A stretch of DNA of 64,000 nucleotides, taken from contig JAZDSV010000052.1 in the NCBI GenBank assembly GCA_036784855.1, forward strand, positions 1-64,000, given 5' to 3'. The DNA comes from Aphelidium insulamus. Its lineage: Eukaryota > Aphelidiomycota > Aphelidea > Aphelidiaceae. The notes below the pieces were generated by a model. That model saw only the letters and a list, made by a program, of their open reading frames with translations. It searched no databases and was not told where the DNA came from. Every line of letters begins with the position of its first letter. Within the stretch, counting starts at the first letter, position 1. This document shows positions 1 through 10,783 of this stretch, one piece after another. Position numbers and translations under genes: made by a program.

Positions 1-274
1 TATGTACTTTACACTTATAATACTAGATACACCAGGAGAGAAGAGCCTCAATACAGATGCATTGGAAACAACAAACAACGGCGGCTAAAGAGCCGTTCCA
101 TCTTGAGAGAACGGGAAGTCCAGTATGCTGCATGCACCACTTACAATGAACAATAATGAACAGGCTGTTAATAAGAGCCCGTTCATTAAGTGCTGTCACC
201 TGTCAGCCCTCCATATACGTACATGCACGCAAACAACAACAACAACAACAGCCGACACACAGACACGCATCAAT

Positions 275-1534
275 ATGGCGGACGGCGACACCGCGCGGCG
301 CAGCTCACAGCCACCACAGCGTCCGGCGAGTGCACGGCGCCAACCACCCCACAACCACCCCACAACCACTCCGCTGCTGTACCACGTGAAGCGTATCTTG
401 GGCACCGCCGCTCTGGCCACACTCACCGTGGCCATATTCGCCGTGACGTTTGCCCAGTCTGCGGTGCATCAGCTGCGCACCGACACTCTGGTGCGGTGGC
501 GCCGTCTGCCCGCCCAGCTGCACTACACCGTTCTGCAGTCGGTGTGGTGGCCGGTGTGGCGCGCCGGGCTTGTGTGGCGCACGAGGTGTGAGGTGCAGTG
601 GGTCGCCTTGAAGGGTGCCGTGGAGCAGCGGGTGCGTGCCAGCACACCAGTCAAACTACTGCTGGCCATGCACGCCAAAGCCCGACTGCTGTGGACCATG
701 CTGACTGCGCGCATGATGGCGCACGGTGACGATGAAGAGGGTGATGAGGGAGAGCAGCCGCAGCGGCGAGGATCATTGCGCCTCACCGAGATGCTGTACT
801 CGGTGCTGGCTATGCTGATCGTGTGCGCCATGGTGGCCGTGCGCTGTGTGGCCGTCTGTGCAACGCAGCTGTGGCACATGGCCAGCAGTGCGGCCGGTGA
901 CAGCCAAGTAGATGGATCAAGTGTGCCTCCGCGCCGGGCACCGCGATCTCGCCGGGGCCACGGCAGCTTTTATGGCAACACGGCCAGGAGATCCACATCA
1001 CAGAGTTCCACTGCGGCGGCGGCGGCGGGGCACGGCTTGCAAGACGACGGCGGGCGCTCGAGTGGCAGTGTGAATGCCGCCGACAGCAGCAACACATGGC
1101 ACGGCAGAATGGCTCGACACTCGGCCCGGCTGACAATGCCGATAGCGGTAGCGGTGTCGTTACAACCGCCACCCGCCCACCACGCATCCACCGTGGCCAG
1201 GGACGCAGCTGACACGGGCGAGTCGGATTGTTTTGCCGCCAGCGGCGATGATGCTAGTCAAGTGCATGGGGGCAAGAGGCGGCGCGATGACGACGATCCG
1301 CTGTCGACACTGGCGCAGAGCTCCACTGCACGGCAACACACCGACACCACCACCAGTGAAACTCCTTTTCGCTCATCATCAGCCAAGGCACCAGCCATCT
1401 CACCCGTGCGGCGCCGCCCACAACCACAGACACGGCCCAGCCTGCGAGACATATTTGCCAACCTGGATGCGCATGGCGGGCCGCCTGATATCGGTGGCAT
1501 TGGTGCCGGTGTGGATGGCGGTGCCGTGCAGTGA
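275..1534 (+). CDS. Unknown protein with two membrane segments and a long disordered tail
   Basis: 419 residues in one exon. An in-frame ATG at 125 would add 50 low-complexity residues; I prefer the ATG at 275, which begins MADGDTARR. A Pro/Arg-rich head is followed by a hydrophobic segment at about residues 41-60 (ILGTAALATLTVAIFAVTFA). A Trp/Arg-rich amphipathic stretch and an acidic patch (DDEEGDEGE) lead to a second hydrophobic segment at about 178-200 (MLYSVLAMLIVCAMVAVRCV). The last 200 residues are Ser/Ala/His-rich and look disordered. A two-segment hairpin suits an ER or nuclear-envelope membrane protein, but that is inference and I do not recognise the family. The first 274 bases show no other gene. 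Confidence 0.6.
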   Translation: MADGDTARRSSQPPQRPASARRQPPHNHPTTTPLLYHVKRILGTAALATLTVAIFAVTFAQSAVHQLRTDTLVRWRRLPAQLHYTVLQSVWWPVWRAGLVWRTRCEVQWVALKGAVEQRVRASTPVKLLLAMHAKARLLWTMLTARMMAHGDDEEGDEGEQPQRRGSLRLTEMLYSVLAMLIVCAMVAVRCVAVCATQLWHMASSAAGDSQVDGSSVPPRRAPRSRRGHGSFYGNTARRSTSQSSTAAAAAGHGLQDDGGRSSGSVNAADSSNTWHGRMARHSARLTMPIAVAVSLQPPPAHHASTVARDAADTGESDCFAASGDDASQVHGGKRRRDDDDPLSTLAQSSTARQHTDTTTSETPFRSSSAKAPAISPVRRRPQPQTRPSLRDIFANLDAHGGPPDIGGIGAGVDGGAVQ

Positions 1535-1712
1535 GATGTCCATGTCCATACTAGTATGCAATTATATAGATTGTGATGTCAATTTGTGTGTGTGCCTAGA
1601 TATATAGAGGAGTTTGTAGCGATATACATACATATGCACCGTATGCAAAGGCTAGAAGAGGTAAGAGGTGCAATAAACACTGTGAATGACAGTTCTGAGA
1701 GTGTCAATGCAG

Positions 1713-1715
<3 letters not shown>

Positions 1716-1743
<28 letters not shown>
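1716..1743. repeat. (AT)n microsatellite
   Basis: An uninterrupted AT dinucleotide array just upstream of the ankyrin remnant. Similar AT arrays occur near 3596-3612, 18599-18627, 40935-40960, 45014-45034 and 47205-47226, often inside introns or intergenic spacers. Confidence 0.9.
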
Positions 1744-1746
<3 letters not shown>

Positions 1747-1767
1747 CAACTCATAGGTAGTGGAAAG

Positions 1768-2272
1768 GTGGCCACCTTGGAATGGTTGCGCGGTCAAGGC
1801 TGTCCGTGGGACGTTCTGACCGCCAACGGTGCAGCTGAAAGTGGAAGCATCCATATACTCCAGTATATCAATCGTTTTCGGGACAACAAACTCTGGTTGG
1901 GGTATTTGGGGTCAACTGCCGCCGGTGATGGGCACTTGAATGTGCTTCAGTGGCTCAAGGACACAGCCTCCGTACAGGTCAAATTCCTGTGTTACGGCAG
2001 CCATGGGTGGACACATTCACATCCTCGAATGGTTGGTACGAAATGGCTGCCAATTGGACGCGACTGATTTCTGGTGGGCCGCAGAGGAAGGCCGGTTTGA
2101 GGTTATGGTGTGACTCAAGTTGCACGATTGCCGGTGGAACAGTTCTGTGTGTAATCAAGCAATTCTTAAAGGCTGTTTAGATGTGCTCAAGTGGCTGCAC
2201 GCCAACGGTTGCTCGCGGACTGCAGCACAGTTTGAAACAGATGAACATTACCGCAAGTTGTTGAGTAGTTAA
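1768..2272 (+). pseudogene. Decayed ankyrin-repeat gene
   Basis: The reading frame starts ATLEWLRGQGCPWD and continues with repeats of the large-DNA-virus/protist ankyrin type (LNVLQWLKD). The repeat homology then moves to another frame at about 1975-1990 (GGHIHILEWLVRNGCQLD), so one base has been gained or lost. An in-frame TGA lies at 2111-2113, after EVMV, where this repeat type usually has a Trp. Repeat-like sequence then resumes (DVLKWLHANGCSRT) to a TAA at 2270-2272. One frameshift plus one nonsense codon make this a remnant rather than a gene. The 5' end is unclear: no signal peptide or convincing start codon is visible, unlike the intact ankyrin genes at 18.6, 24.2 and 40.1 kb. Confidence 0.85.
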
Positions 2273-2486
2273 TGAAGTTGTTGAGTGGCACAGCGTGTCA
2301 GCATTCGGATGGAGCTAGCTGTGTTGGACAACATTGAGGGCACTAGAATAATGGACAGACGCTATTGTAGCCAGTTTAACGTTATAGTCAGTGTCCTTGT
2401 AAATGCGTTCAATGCTTGTTGCCAAGTTGATCGAAGCTAAATGCATAGTGAACATGCTGCTCACTAAACACAAATATATTATTGGG

Positions 2487-3284
2487 ATGGCCACCAGTGA
2501 TTGTGACACGACGCGTCTGGCGCGCCACTTTCTCCCCACTCAATATAATGACACCGCGGCGGTGGCGACCAAGACGGCCACGGCAGAGTGGCACGAGTGC
2601 GCGTATGATATGGCACTGATGCGCCGACTGCACTACAAGAACCGCAACCAGCACCGGTCTGCGCGCTACTTTCGCCACCTGATCGCCGTGCAGCGCCACT
2701 TCACACCCCTGCGCACTCTATACGCGCGCCTAGTAGACGCGCTCTCTGGTTCACCAATTGCAGCACGTAGTGATGGCGTAGACACGGTGGCCAGTGTGGC
2801 GCTACAACTGCAGCAAGTATGCGCGGCCATCATGCGCGATTCAGAGCGCGCGTACGTATCACTCAGCCAGCATCTGCTTCAGCCGGGCTACTTTCTGCCC
2901 TATGCCGCGGTGATGGTCGCCTGTTGTGCGCGGTGGAGGTCGCGTGCATCTCGCTGGCACGGTTGGCTCTCTGCTAAAGACATTGTTGATGAAGGACTTC
3001 CTTCGCCCGCCGAGCGCGAAGATGATGGTATAAATGCATGCAGTACACACAGCATTGAAGGTCAGAATGAAGACTGCAAAGCGTCGAACCAAATCGAAAC
3101 AATGGAAGAGGCGCCGACGTTCTTGCCAGCATTGAATACTGCCTCTAGTAGTACTATTGACAGCGTCAAGGCCGATAACAAGCAGAGGGATCAACTAGTA
3201 AGCACTAGGAAATCCAAGAAGAGCCGGAAACGGCCACCAACTGATGATATCGATGCTCTGTTTGACGGTTTAATAAATATATAA
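2487..3284 (+). CDS. NEPRO/RMP1-like nucleolar protein
   Basis: 265 residues from the ATG at 2487 (MATSDCDTTR); an upstream in-frame ATG at 2403 would add 28 residues. The core holds the basic motif LHYKNRNQHRSARYFRHL at about residues 50-67, which resembles the signature of the NEPRO / RNase MRP subunit RMP1 group, followed by helices. The tail is basic (KSKKSRKRPP) and ends in an acidic-hydrophobic motif, DDIDALFDGL, also typical of that group. Family members are nucleolar and linked to RNase MRP and pre-rRNA processing. The assignment rests on these two motifs only. A single exon. Confidence 0.6.
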   Translation: MATSDCDTTRLARHFLPTQYNDTAAVATKTATAEWHECAYDMALMRRLHYKNRNQHRSARYFRHLIAVQRHFTPLRTLYARLVDALSGSPIAARSDGVDTVASVALQLQQVCAAIMRDSERAYVSLSQHLLQPGYFLPYAAVMVACCARWRSRASRWHGWLSAKDIVDEGLPSPAEREDDGINACSTHSIEGQNEDCKASNQIETMEEAPTFLPALNTASSSTIDSVKADNKQRDQLVSTRKSKKSRKRPPTDDIDALFDGLINI

Positions 3285-3726
3285 TGTAAATATAATGTAT
3301 AATAATATAATGTATAATAACATAATGGTGTTTATTCCAGTTTACCTGAAGCTGCCTGCATGGCTAGCACATGAACAGGCGCCCGTGGAGTGAACGTGGT
3401 GGTGCACGCGGCTGCTTTCCGTACTAGAGATTAGTTCTACATGTTTAAAGTATGTAAGGCTTGCCTCAACTGTATCGTCTGGTAGATCAAGAGACTATTA
3501 ATCACTATTGAGCAGTCAGTAGCAATACAGAGGGAATGTATATTATTCAGTGGAACTATGACCTCCGATGCACCTAATTGCAATATGCGCTACATATATA
3601 TATATATATATATGGTGCATATGTAGATACAATACAATTTCAACACACGGCAAATACATTCCGACAACAATCTGACACACGGTCAACGATCGCCGACTGT
3701 CTCGGCGCTGTGTGTCCACGCCCACA
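3285..3726. other. Intergenic spacer, AT-rich
   Basis: 442 bases between the NEPRO-like gene and DGAT1. The first 45 bases repeat a TATAATGTATAATA-like unit several times and probably hold the 3' end of the upstream transcript. A short (TA)n tract lies at 3596-3612, about 115 bases before the DGAT1 start. No other gene seen. Confidence 0.6.
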
Positions 3727-5800
3727 ATGCCTGCGCAGACTGCCACGCGCCGCCTCACTCGGGCCACTAGTCGCGCCCGTCTCCGCTCAGACAGCCACCA
3801 CAGCGCTGCTGGCACCATTGATGATGGTGATTATTACGCCGGTGTCAAGAGCACTAGTGCCCCGTCAAAGCATGGGCATTCCACGCCGCCTCCTCCAGTG
3901 GCATGCCATGCGCTGCCAATGCACGCTCAACTCCACTCCTCGCCCCTGTCGGCCGAGTCACCTGAACAGGTATGTGTATGCGTACATATGCGCGTAAAGT
4001 GAGGTCACGTTGTCATCACACCGATCTACACGCAGAACTACCGCGGCTTCCGCAACCTGGCCCTGCTGCTGCTCTTTGTGAACAACGTGCGGCTCATTAT
4101 TGAAAACTACCTCAAGTACGGTCTGCTGCTATTTTCGCCCGCCGCGCGTTCCAATGGCTCCTCACTCAATTGGCGCGCCGACATGGCTTACTGTCTACTG
4201 CTGTGCACGCTGCTCCCGTGCTCACTGCTGCTGGCACACTGTATTGAGGTGGCGGCATTGCACGCGTCACGTGTCATCTCCTCCACCGTGAGGAGTGGCA
4301 TGTATGTAGTGCTGGTGCTGGCCGTACTACTGGTGCCCAACTGGGTTGGCTACTACCGCATGGACAGCCCGCCGCTGATATTTATCCCCAGCATGATGTC
4401 GGCCATTCTCACGCTCAAGCTCGTTTCCTGTACGTAGTTTACTTATCTATTTGTATAGTTGTGGAGTTGACTATGTATAATCTATCGTACTTCATAGACG
4501 CTCTGGTGCAGGCAGAATTGCGATCGGCATATTTGGCCGGCACGCCGATTGCTGGTGAGTGCAGAAACTTGTGTTTAATGCTACTACTTAACAGTTCAGA
4601 CTATGGCGAGGATATGGTGTATCCACGCAACATCACCGTGGCCAACATCATGTACTTTGGATGCGCGCCGACTCTCTGCTACCAGCCATCGTATCCGCGC
4701 AGTCCTCGCTTCCGCAAAGGGTTCTTTCTTAAACGGGTGTTTGAACTGATATCCCTGGTGGTGCTCATGTATTTTCTTGCCGAACAGGTATCTCTGCATC
4801 CTCTGCATAAAATGTGCTGAACCTAATGATATAGTACTCACGGCCGACGCTACAAAACTCCATGGTCCCATTCTCGCAGCTGAACTTGTTCTCGCTGGCC
4901 GAGCGGCTGCTGAAGCTGTCCATTCCCTCGCTGTATATATGGCTGCTCATGTTTTATGCCGTGTTCCACTCTTATCTGAACATGGTCGCCGAACTGCTTC
5001 GCTTTGGTGTGTTTCTGCTTCTCGCTCTCAATGTATGATTGAAAATGTCCCACAGGTGACCGACAGTTCTACAAACCGTGGTGGAATGCGCAAACTATAT
5101 CCGAGTACTGGCGCTGGTGGAATCTGCCAGTGTATCAGTGGGCAAGTAGTGGGCAGTTATGCTCCTAATTAAGTGGGTCTGAACATTTGTGAGTTGCTGT
5201 TTAGGTCAAGAGGCACATTTATCTGCCATTCATTATCAAGCATCGACTGCCGCCGTTTGTGGCCGGTGCGTTTTCCTTCTTCCTTAGCGCAATCGGTCAC
5301 GAGATTCTGGCCGGCGTGCCCACTCACGTGGTGGAGGGCTGGGCATTCTGGGGAATGGTAGGGTGTTGTTGAGCCTTATAAAGATCTTTGTAATGACCAT
5401 GGCAGATGTCGCAGATTCCGTTAATGATGCTATCGGAAAAAGTGCACAGGTGGGAGATGCGTTGGCGCGGTAGGCAGCAGCACAAACGGCATCGCCGAAA
5501 CTCACTAGCCGTGTCTCGGAGCTCATCCACCGCAGCTGTCAGCAGTGACGGAGATGTTGACGTTGGCCTGGCGGCAGCAGATTCCACGTCTGCCGACGAT
5601 CTGACGCTGTCCGAGGGCAAGCTGGGCAACTACATGTTCTGGGTGTCGTTCTGTATTGTCGGCCAGCCACTGTCACTCCTGCTGTACTATCGGGCGTGGT
5701 ACATACGGTATGCGCCGTGTTGTATTAGGCTGATATACAGACATGGTTGTTGACGTCTCCTAGGACTCATCCAGAACTGGCAACCGGCGCCGCTGCCTAG
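3727..5800 (+). CDS. DGAT1: Diacylglycerol O-acyltransferase 1 (MBOAT family)
   Basis: Acyl-CoA:diacylglycerol acyltransferase, the last step of triacylglycerol synthesis, an ER membrane enzyme. Nine exons: 3727-3969, 4036-4429, 4498-4554, 4600-4787, 4835-5006, 5056-5141, 5205-5357, 5406-5707, 5764-5800; the joins keep frame throughout. Exon 2 opens with NYRGFRNLALLLLFVNNVR, the DGAT1-type start of the first membrane segment. Later come CAPTLCYQPSYPRSPRFRK (the APTLCYE.NFPRSPRIRKRF block), the FYxxWWN block (FYKPWWN) and the catalytic-His motif AIGHEI. Many hydrophobic segments alternate with these. The first 81 residues are disordered, as in known DGAT1. Intron 6 (5142-5204) uses a GC donor, GCAAGT. 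The 45-nt intron 4555-4599 is a multiple of three and has no stop, so it could be retained. Confidence 0.93.
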
Positions 5801-6018
5801 TCGGTGTATACAACTCACTCTAAATACAAGCGCATTTCCATGTCCCTATGTATGTATAATGTCCATGAGTCTTCTAAGCGCCCGTCTCTTTGGCGTTGCA
5901 CATATGCAGTAAATCCATTGAGAGGCGATATACAACCGACACAGCAGCCGACAGCCACTGTTTCAAGCCACCGCGCTTAATATCTCCGCCACCGCCCGCC
6001 TCGCCTCGCCGTTCAGCC

Positions 6019-7615
6019 ATGCCGGCCCGTCTGCCCGCACCAGTGCAGCTGCTGGACGCCATATTCGCCCACACAAACAAGCTGGGCTGGGAGGACCGGC
6101 AGGTCATTCTGCGCTTCCTCGCCGGCAACGATCCCCTGGCCGTACAGTTCCAACAGCAGCAGCAACAACAGCAACAACGGTCACCTCTTCTGACTACTGC
6201 TAGTGCGTCCACGGCAGAGCACAGCCGGCAGTCAGCATCTACAGCGGCGGCCTCCCCGTCCCTACATGGCAAGCCTCTACACAATGTTCTTGTATCACCT
6301 TTAACCTGTGGCCACAGCCCGCCAGTCTCCGTCGATATCAACAGCCACATCAGCGGCCTCCGTCTCACCCGCAGACCACGGTGCCAGCATCTTTGACGCC
6401 AGACGGTCACAGCCCATCAGGCAGATACTGCTGCATGAAGAGCGGCGTACCGAGACCCGCACTACTGGCACGACCTCTGCAGCAGCCAGCCACCAGCAAC
6501 AACAGACGACAGACGGCGGCATTGGCAGCAGTCGGAATGGTGGCACTTATGACACCAACGGTGGTGAGGGGAGCAGTGTGCGGCAAGTGCGTGTGCCAGG
6601 CGGCCGCGGCGACAATAACGAGGAGCCAGAGGACGCTGCGACTGCCAGCACGTCACAGCCACGCGCCTACATTGTCATTGACCAGATCATATTCGAGATG
6701 GACTACACCACCGGGTGCTGGCGGAAACTGCGCCGCCGCATTCGCATCCTGGACCGCAAGTCCGGCAGTAATGATAGCACTGACGCCACTGTTGCCTCGG
6801 TTGGTGCCGCTGGGGTGAGCGATGTTCCACCGGCACCCACTATGCCTGCCGCCATCTCCACCGGCTCCTCTGCGCGGCGTCGTGATGACTTGGTGGCGGC
6901 GCGGCGTGGCATGTCTCCCGGCTTGGTCAGCAGTGCTCAAACAAGTCTGTTGACTTCAGCGTTTCGCGGCGACGAGCAGCGATCCCCTTCACAGCCTGCA
7001 GCAAGCATTGTGCCACCGCAACTTATCGAGGTCGAGTCATCCACCACGGTGTCGGCCACTGTCACGTCTCCCACTCCGTTACCGGCACTGCTGGATGCCG
7101 ATGATGCGAGACGCACTGTTCCCGTCGGTATCCGGTCGCCGTCCGTGTCGACGCCCATCTCGTTCCAGCTGATGCGAAACACACTTTCGGAGAATGTGGC
7201 ACCGCGCATAACTGAGGCCAACTCTAGGCCCGCGACTGGTGCAGTGGACACTGCCTCGCGGCTGCCAGGCAGTGCATCGAACAGTACTATTGACAGGGAC
7301 ACTCGGCTGTTTAGTAGGTTTGCGCGCGGTACTTCAGCCTTGCAGCGATCACGTCTAGCTGCAGTGGCAGGCAACACCACTGCAGCTCTCAACACCGCCA
7401 CTGATACCCGACGTGGCAACAATAACACTGGCCGAGGACTGGTGGCGGCATCGAGTGGTGCGTGGCCATCGTCTCAGCAACTGGCCGATGGGACAGCGTT
7501 GTTGCACTCGGCACTCATTCCCACCACGGATGGTGATGGGACGTGTCTCGGTAGCCAGAGCATGTGGTGGACAGATGGCGCCGAACAAATGGCCACGGAG
7601 CACTGTGGACGGTGA
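6019..7615 (+). CDS. NELF-A C-terminal-like protein
   Basis: 493 residues in two exons (6019-6202 and 6318-7615); the 115-nt intron is my inference because the coding frame changes there. Residues 10-38 (QLLDAIFAHTNKLGWEDRQV..., ending FLAGNDP) resemble the helix pair near the C-terminus of NELF-A. Residues about 178-206 (YIVIDQIIFEMDYTTGCW) resemble the end of NELF-A, where the pattern is VDTVFEMNYATGQW. A poly-Gln run and about 110 low-complexity residues separate the two halves. The rest (207-493) is Ser/Thr/Ala-rich and disordered. NELF-A is a subunit of the RNA polymerase II pausing factor. The usual N-terminal NELF-A domain is not visible in this window, so this may be a divergent orthologue or another protein with that C-terminal module. 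Confidence 0.65.
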
Positions 7616-8112
7616 ACATTTATCTTTGCTGATGATGACAAGAACATTTTGACATATTTTCGATAAGTTTTAACGGCTGTAATTTTTGTGTGTGCTTGTG
7701 AATAAAACTTGTACACTTGTTGTCGGGGTTGTGTGCCATCACGTAGTTTTAGCATCGTTTACATGCAATTGCACTCATACCATTGCAGATTTTCCAACAC
7801 AATTACACCCACCTTTCCCTGTGGCCCTAGACGCTGGATGGTGTGATAACTTATGCCGTGAATCGATGAAGCGACTTTAACGAATTCATGGATTACTTGA
7901 CAGCATATAAACACCTGCGCCGTAATAAAGAACGTTTCAGCGACAGTTCGGGCAGATAATGAAATGGGAGCGCTTGGAGCAGAAATCTGAGTGCACAACA
8001 GATTAACCTCGTATAATCGAAATTGCCAGTATTTAAGTTGTCAGGAGTCACCCAATCCTAGAGGTGCAGGCTTCAATACACCCACGCTCCTGACATTTCC
8101 ATCAAATCAATT
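7616..8112. other. Intergenic spacer
   Basis: 497 bases between the NELF-A-like gene and the first secreted kinase. An AATAAA hexamer at about 7699 probably belongs to the upstream transcript. No gene or RNA structure seen. Confidence 0.5.
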
Positions 8113-9354
8113 ATGCATTTGCTTGGATCGCACATCGAGGCGCGCGTCATATGCGCAGCGCTTCTCCTAACCACAAGTGACGCGACATACATACATAGAA
8201 ATGATAATGTAGCACCCGTGCGCAGCGATGATGATGTATCGCAACCGTCCGCATTTTCGCGCTTCGTGGCCGATATTCAGAAGCTCTTGTCCTGCTGCGT
8301 GCCCTCCGATTCTGATTTTTCCGACTCATTGGTCACGGAAGAAGAAAGGAACCAGCGACCGGTTGATAGTGAGGACGATCTGCTGGTCAATCCGTCCGTG
8401 AATGGATACAAAGTATGCGGTCTGCTCGGCCACGGTGGCTTTGGTCGAGTATATCTGGTACAAAAAGATAATAAGAAGTATGCCATGAAAGTGATGGATA
8501 AGTTTCGATATATTGAAGATGGCGATTTTAGCATGAAGATTAAATCGGGAGGGATAAAGGAGGAGTATCGCGGGCTAACGCTACCAGAAAATCCATTCTT
8601 GGTACGGCTTGCTGAAAATGGCGCATTTCAATCGACCACAAAAGTATATATGGTGATGGCTTACAAGAACGGTGGCTGTCTCTTGGACATTTGTAATAAT
8701 CGAGGTTGCATGTCGGAAGCTGCAATGAAGTCTGTTGTGAAAGACATAGTTTGCGCTCTCAAATTTCTGCACGAGCATCACGTGATATACAACGATTTGA
8801 AACCGGAAAATGTGCTGCTCGAGACGGACGGACGCTGCGTTTTGCACGATTTTGATCTGTGTGAATTCAATAAGCCTTTGGGCGGAAGCGACAAATCATT
8901 TGGTTCCGCGGGAACACGTCCGTACGCGGCTCCCGAAAAGTTGACTGGGCAGCCTCATGATCATAGCGTTGACTGGTGGTCACTTGGGGTGCTAGCTTAT
9001 ATTCTTGTTGTACCCGTCAATGTGGATAGCAATGGGGAAATTATTGAGCTCAAGCAGCTGGCCTGTTGCAATATTGCTTTGAACTTTGGTGGAGCTCAAC
9101 TATCGAATGAGGCCAAATTGTTCATAAGACAGCTACTGACGACCAACCCCGAAGATCGTTTGGGAGCATACAAAAGTGACCGCTTGTACTGTTGCGATAT
9201 ATTTGAGCACGTGCTCTTTAAATGTGCTTCAAAAGACGAGTTACCTTCCCTAGTTGATGGCGCGGTGGTATGGCCGGTAACGGCTGAGCAAATATCTGAC
9301 CTCCTGGACGGCCCTTACTCCGACTATGATGGAGATCCTTCATTCCATTGTTAA
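8113..9354 (+). CDS. Secreted AGC-like protein kinase, copy 1
   Basis: 413 residues, intronless. The N-terminus looks like a signal peptide (hydrophobic core about 11-20, VICAALLLTT). An amphipathic segment about 48-62 (FSRFVADIQKLLSCC) recurs in copies 2 and 3. The kinase domain spans about 98-370: glycine loop GHGGFG (106-111), Lys126 in YAMKV, and a catalytic loop YNDLKPEN in which Asp228 is kept but the HRD His and Arg are Tyr and Asn. The DFG motif is DFD (246-248) and the APE motif is AAPEK. An AGC-like C-terminal extension ends in LDGPYSDY. Retained Lys, Asp and Asn suggest possible activity, but the altered metal-binding loop makes it uncertain. First of a head-to-tail tandem of three. 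Confidence 0.85.
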   Translation: MHLLGSHIEARVICAALLLTTSDATYIHRNDNVAPVRSDDDVSQPSAFSRFVADIQKLLSCCVPSDSDFSDSLVTEEERNQRPVDSEDDLLVNPSVNGYKVCGLLGHGGFGRVYLVQKDNKKYAMKVMDKFRYIEDGDFSMKIKSGGIKEEYRGLTLPENPFLVRLAENGAFQSTTKVYMVMAYKNGGCLLDICNNRGCMSEAAMKSVVKDIVCALKFLHEHHVIYNDLKPENVLLETDGRCVLHDFDLCEFNKPLGGSDKSFGSAGTRPYAAPEKLTGQPHDHSVDWWSLGVLAYILVVPVNVDSNGEIIELKQLACCNIALNFGGAQLSNEAKLFIRQLLTTNPEDRLGAYKSDRLYCCDIFEHVLFKCASKDELPSLVDGAVVWPVTAEQISDLLDGPYSDYDGDPSFHC

Positions 9355-9459
9355 ATAGATGGCCATTCAATCATTCGCTCCAATTGTCCAATAAGATGCA
9401 CAGGATACAGCGACAAGATGCAATCACTGCAGCGTCGATTATTACTGGCAATCAACAAG

Positions 9460-10629
9460 ATGAAAAAATTGCTGCTAGGAATATGTTGCGCAACGCTTAC
9501 ATTGCAGCAGGTCACATTTGCAGCTCCGCCACGCATTGAACAACCTCCGTATCCACCAATTCTTGGCGCATTTCTACAATTTGTTGCCAGGCTGACGAGT
9601 TGTTTTCAACCGTGGCTCGAACTGCCACCCGAACGACTCGACGAGACCCCGATTAAAGCTTGTCTTATATTAGGCCAAGGTAATTTTGGGAAAGTTTTGC
9701 TGGCGAAACGCGGCGATGATCTGATGGCCGTTAAAGCAATGAGAAAAACTCGCTACAACCACGGAAGGCAAAGTCATGTTAGTAATATGGACAACATTGA
9801 AAACGAATGTCGTGGCCTCAGTTTGCCAGGCAATCCTTTTCTTGTTGGACTTATTGGGCGAGCGTTTCAATCTCCATCTCATGTGTTCTTTGTAATGAAC
9901 TTTGCAGATTCGCACACATTACATGAAGCGGTTCGCACAGAATTATTTGACGAAGAAGCTGCAAAATTTTATGCCTCTCAGATCCTGCTTGGCCTGAAGC
10001 ATCTTCACGAGAATGAAGTAATTTACCACGACTTAAAGCCTGACAATATCATGCTGAAGTCGAACGGTTATCTTGTTTTGACCGACTTCAATTTGTGCAC
10101 CTTTGGAGTTCAATTGGGGGATAAAACCGATGGTATGGCTGGTACGCCGTATTATATGGCACCCGAAGTTGCAAAGGACAAAATGCATGACCATATCGTC
10201 GATTTGTGGTCATTCGGGGTCGTTATAGTTGAAATGCTAGTGGATACTCCTATTTACGATATTGGGGGGAAAAGGGGAGCAAGGATGCTGGCTCAGATTA
10301 ATCAACAGCGTTTTAGCGAAAGCGAGCTAGTCATCAATATGAAGCACCTCTCTACTGAAGCTCAGGACTTGATTTCTGGGCTGCTAAAGAAAAATCCCGA
10401 AGCTCGCCTAGGCAAATTCGTAGAAATCGATACGTATTGCCAAGACGTTATGAAACATCGCTTTTTCCGTGGCATTGACTGGAGTGAACTAGCGGCTGCT
10501 GCAAGAGAGACACCACTGAAAACAAATAAGCATATGAGGAAACTGATCCGCAGTTGCGAGCTTCCGGTAGCAGTACATGCCGACCTTGTTGGCCCATACT
10601 ATGAGTATTTGCCTGATAAAGGATCATAA
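9460..10629 (+). CDS. Secreted AGC-like protein kinase, copy 2
   Basis: 389 residues, intronless. I chose the ATG at 9460 because it gives a clean signal peptide (MKKLLLGICCATLTLQQVTF); an in-frame ATG at 9418 would add 14 residues. The amphipathic segment LGAFLQFVARLTSCF precedes the kinase domain. Glycine loop GQGNFG (72-77), Lys92, then ENECRG with the likely alpha-C Glu. The catalytic loop is YHDLKPDN (Asp191; HRD Arg replaced by His), the DFG motif is DFN (209-211), and the activation segment ends GTPYYMAPEV. The AGC-type tail has FFRGIDW and ends GPYYEY. It starts 105 bases after copy 1 and is closer to copy 3 in the DFN and GTPxYMAPEV motifs. Confidence 0.87.
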   Translation: MKKLLLGICCATLTLQQVTFAAPPRIEQPPYPPILGAFLQFVARLTSCFQPWLELPPERLDETPIKACLILGQGNFGKVLLAKRGDDLMAVKAMRKTRYNHGRQSHVSNMDNIENECRGLSLPGNPFLVGLIGRAFQSPSHVFFVMNFADSHTLHEAVRTELFDEEAAKFYASQILLGLKHLHENEVIYHDLKPDNIMLKSNGYLVLTDFNLCTFGVQLGDKTDGMAGTPYYMAPEVAKDKMHDHIVDLWSFGVVIVEMLVDTPIYDIGGKRGARMLAQINQQRFSESELVINMKHLSTEAQDLISGLLKKNPEARLGKFVEIDTYCQDVMKHRFFRGIDWSELAAAARETPLKTNKHMRKLIRSCELPVAVHADLVGPYYEYLPDKGS

Positions 10630-10783
10630 GAATGATTAAATATAATGGAATATTTCTTCTATACTCAGCAGTTTTAAAGTAATTGATGTATATCGGCAGA
10701 TTGCTGCCATCGACGAATGAGCTGCGTGATCGAGCGGGATTCACAATGAAACGATCAACATCGCTTTCCTCTCATCTAAAAAG

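Noticed and set aside
2111-2113. TGA read as Trp (altered genetic code)
   Set aside because: TGA ends several intact genes here (for example the 275-1534 gene and the threonyl-tRNA synthetase), and this locus also has a frameshift, so it is a nonsense codon in a remnant.
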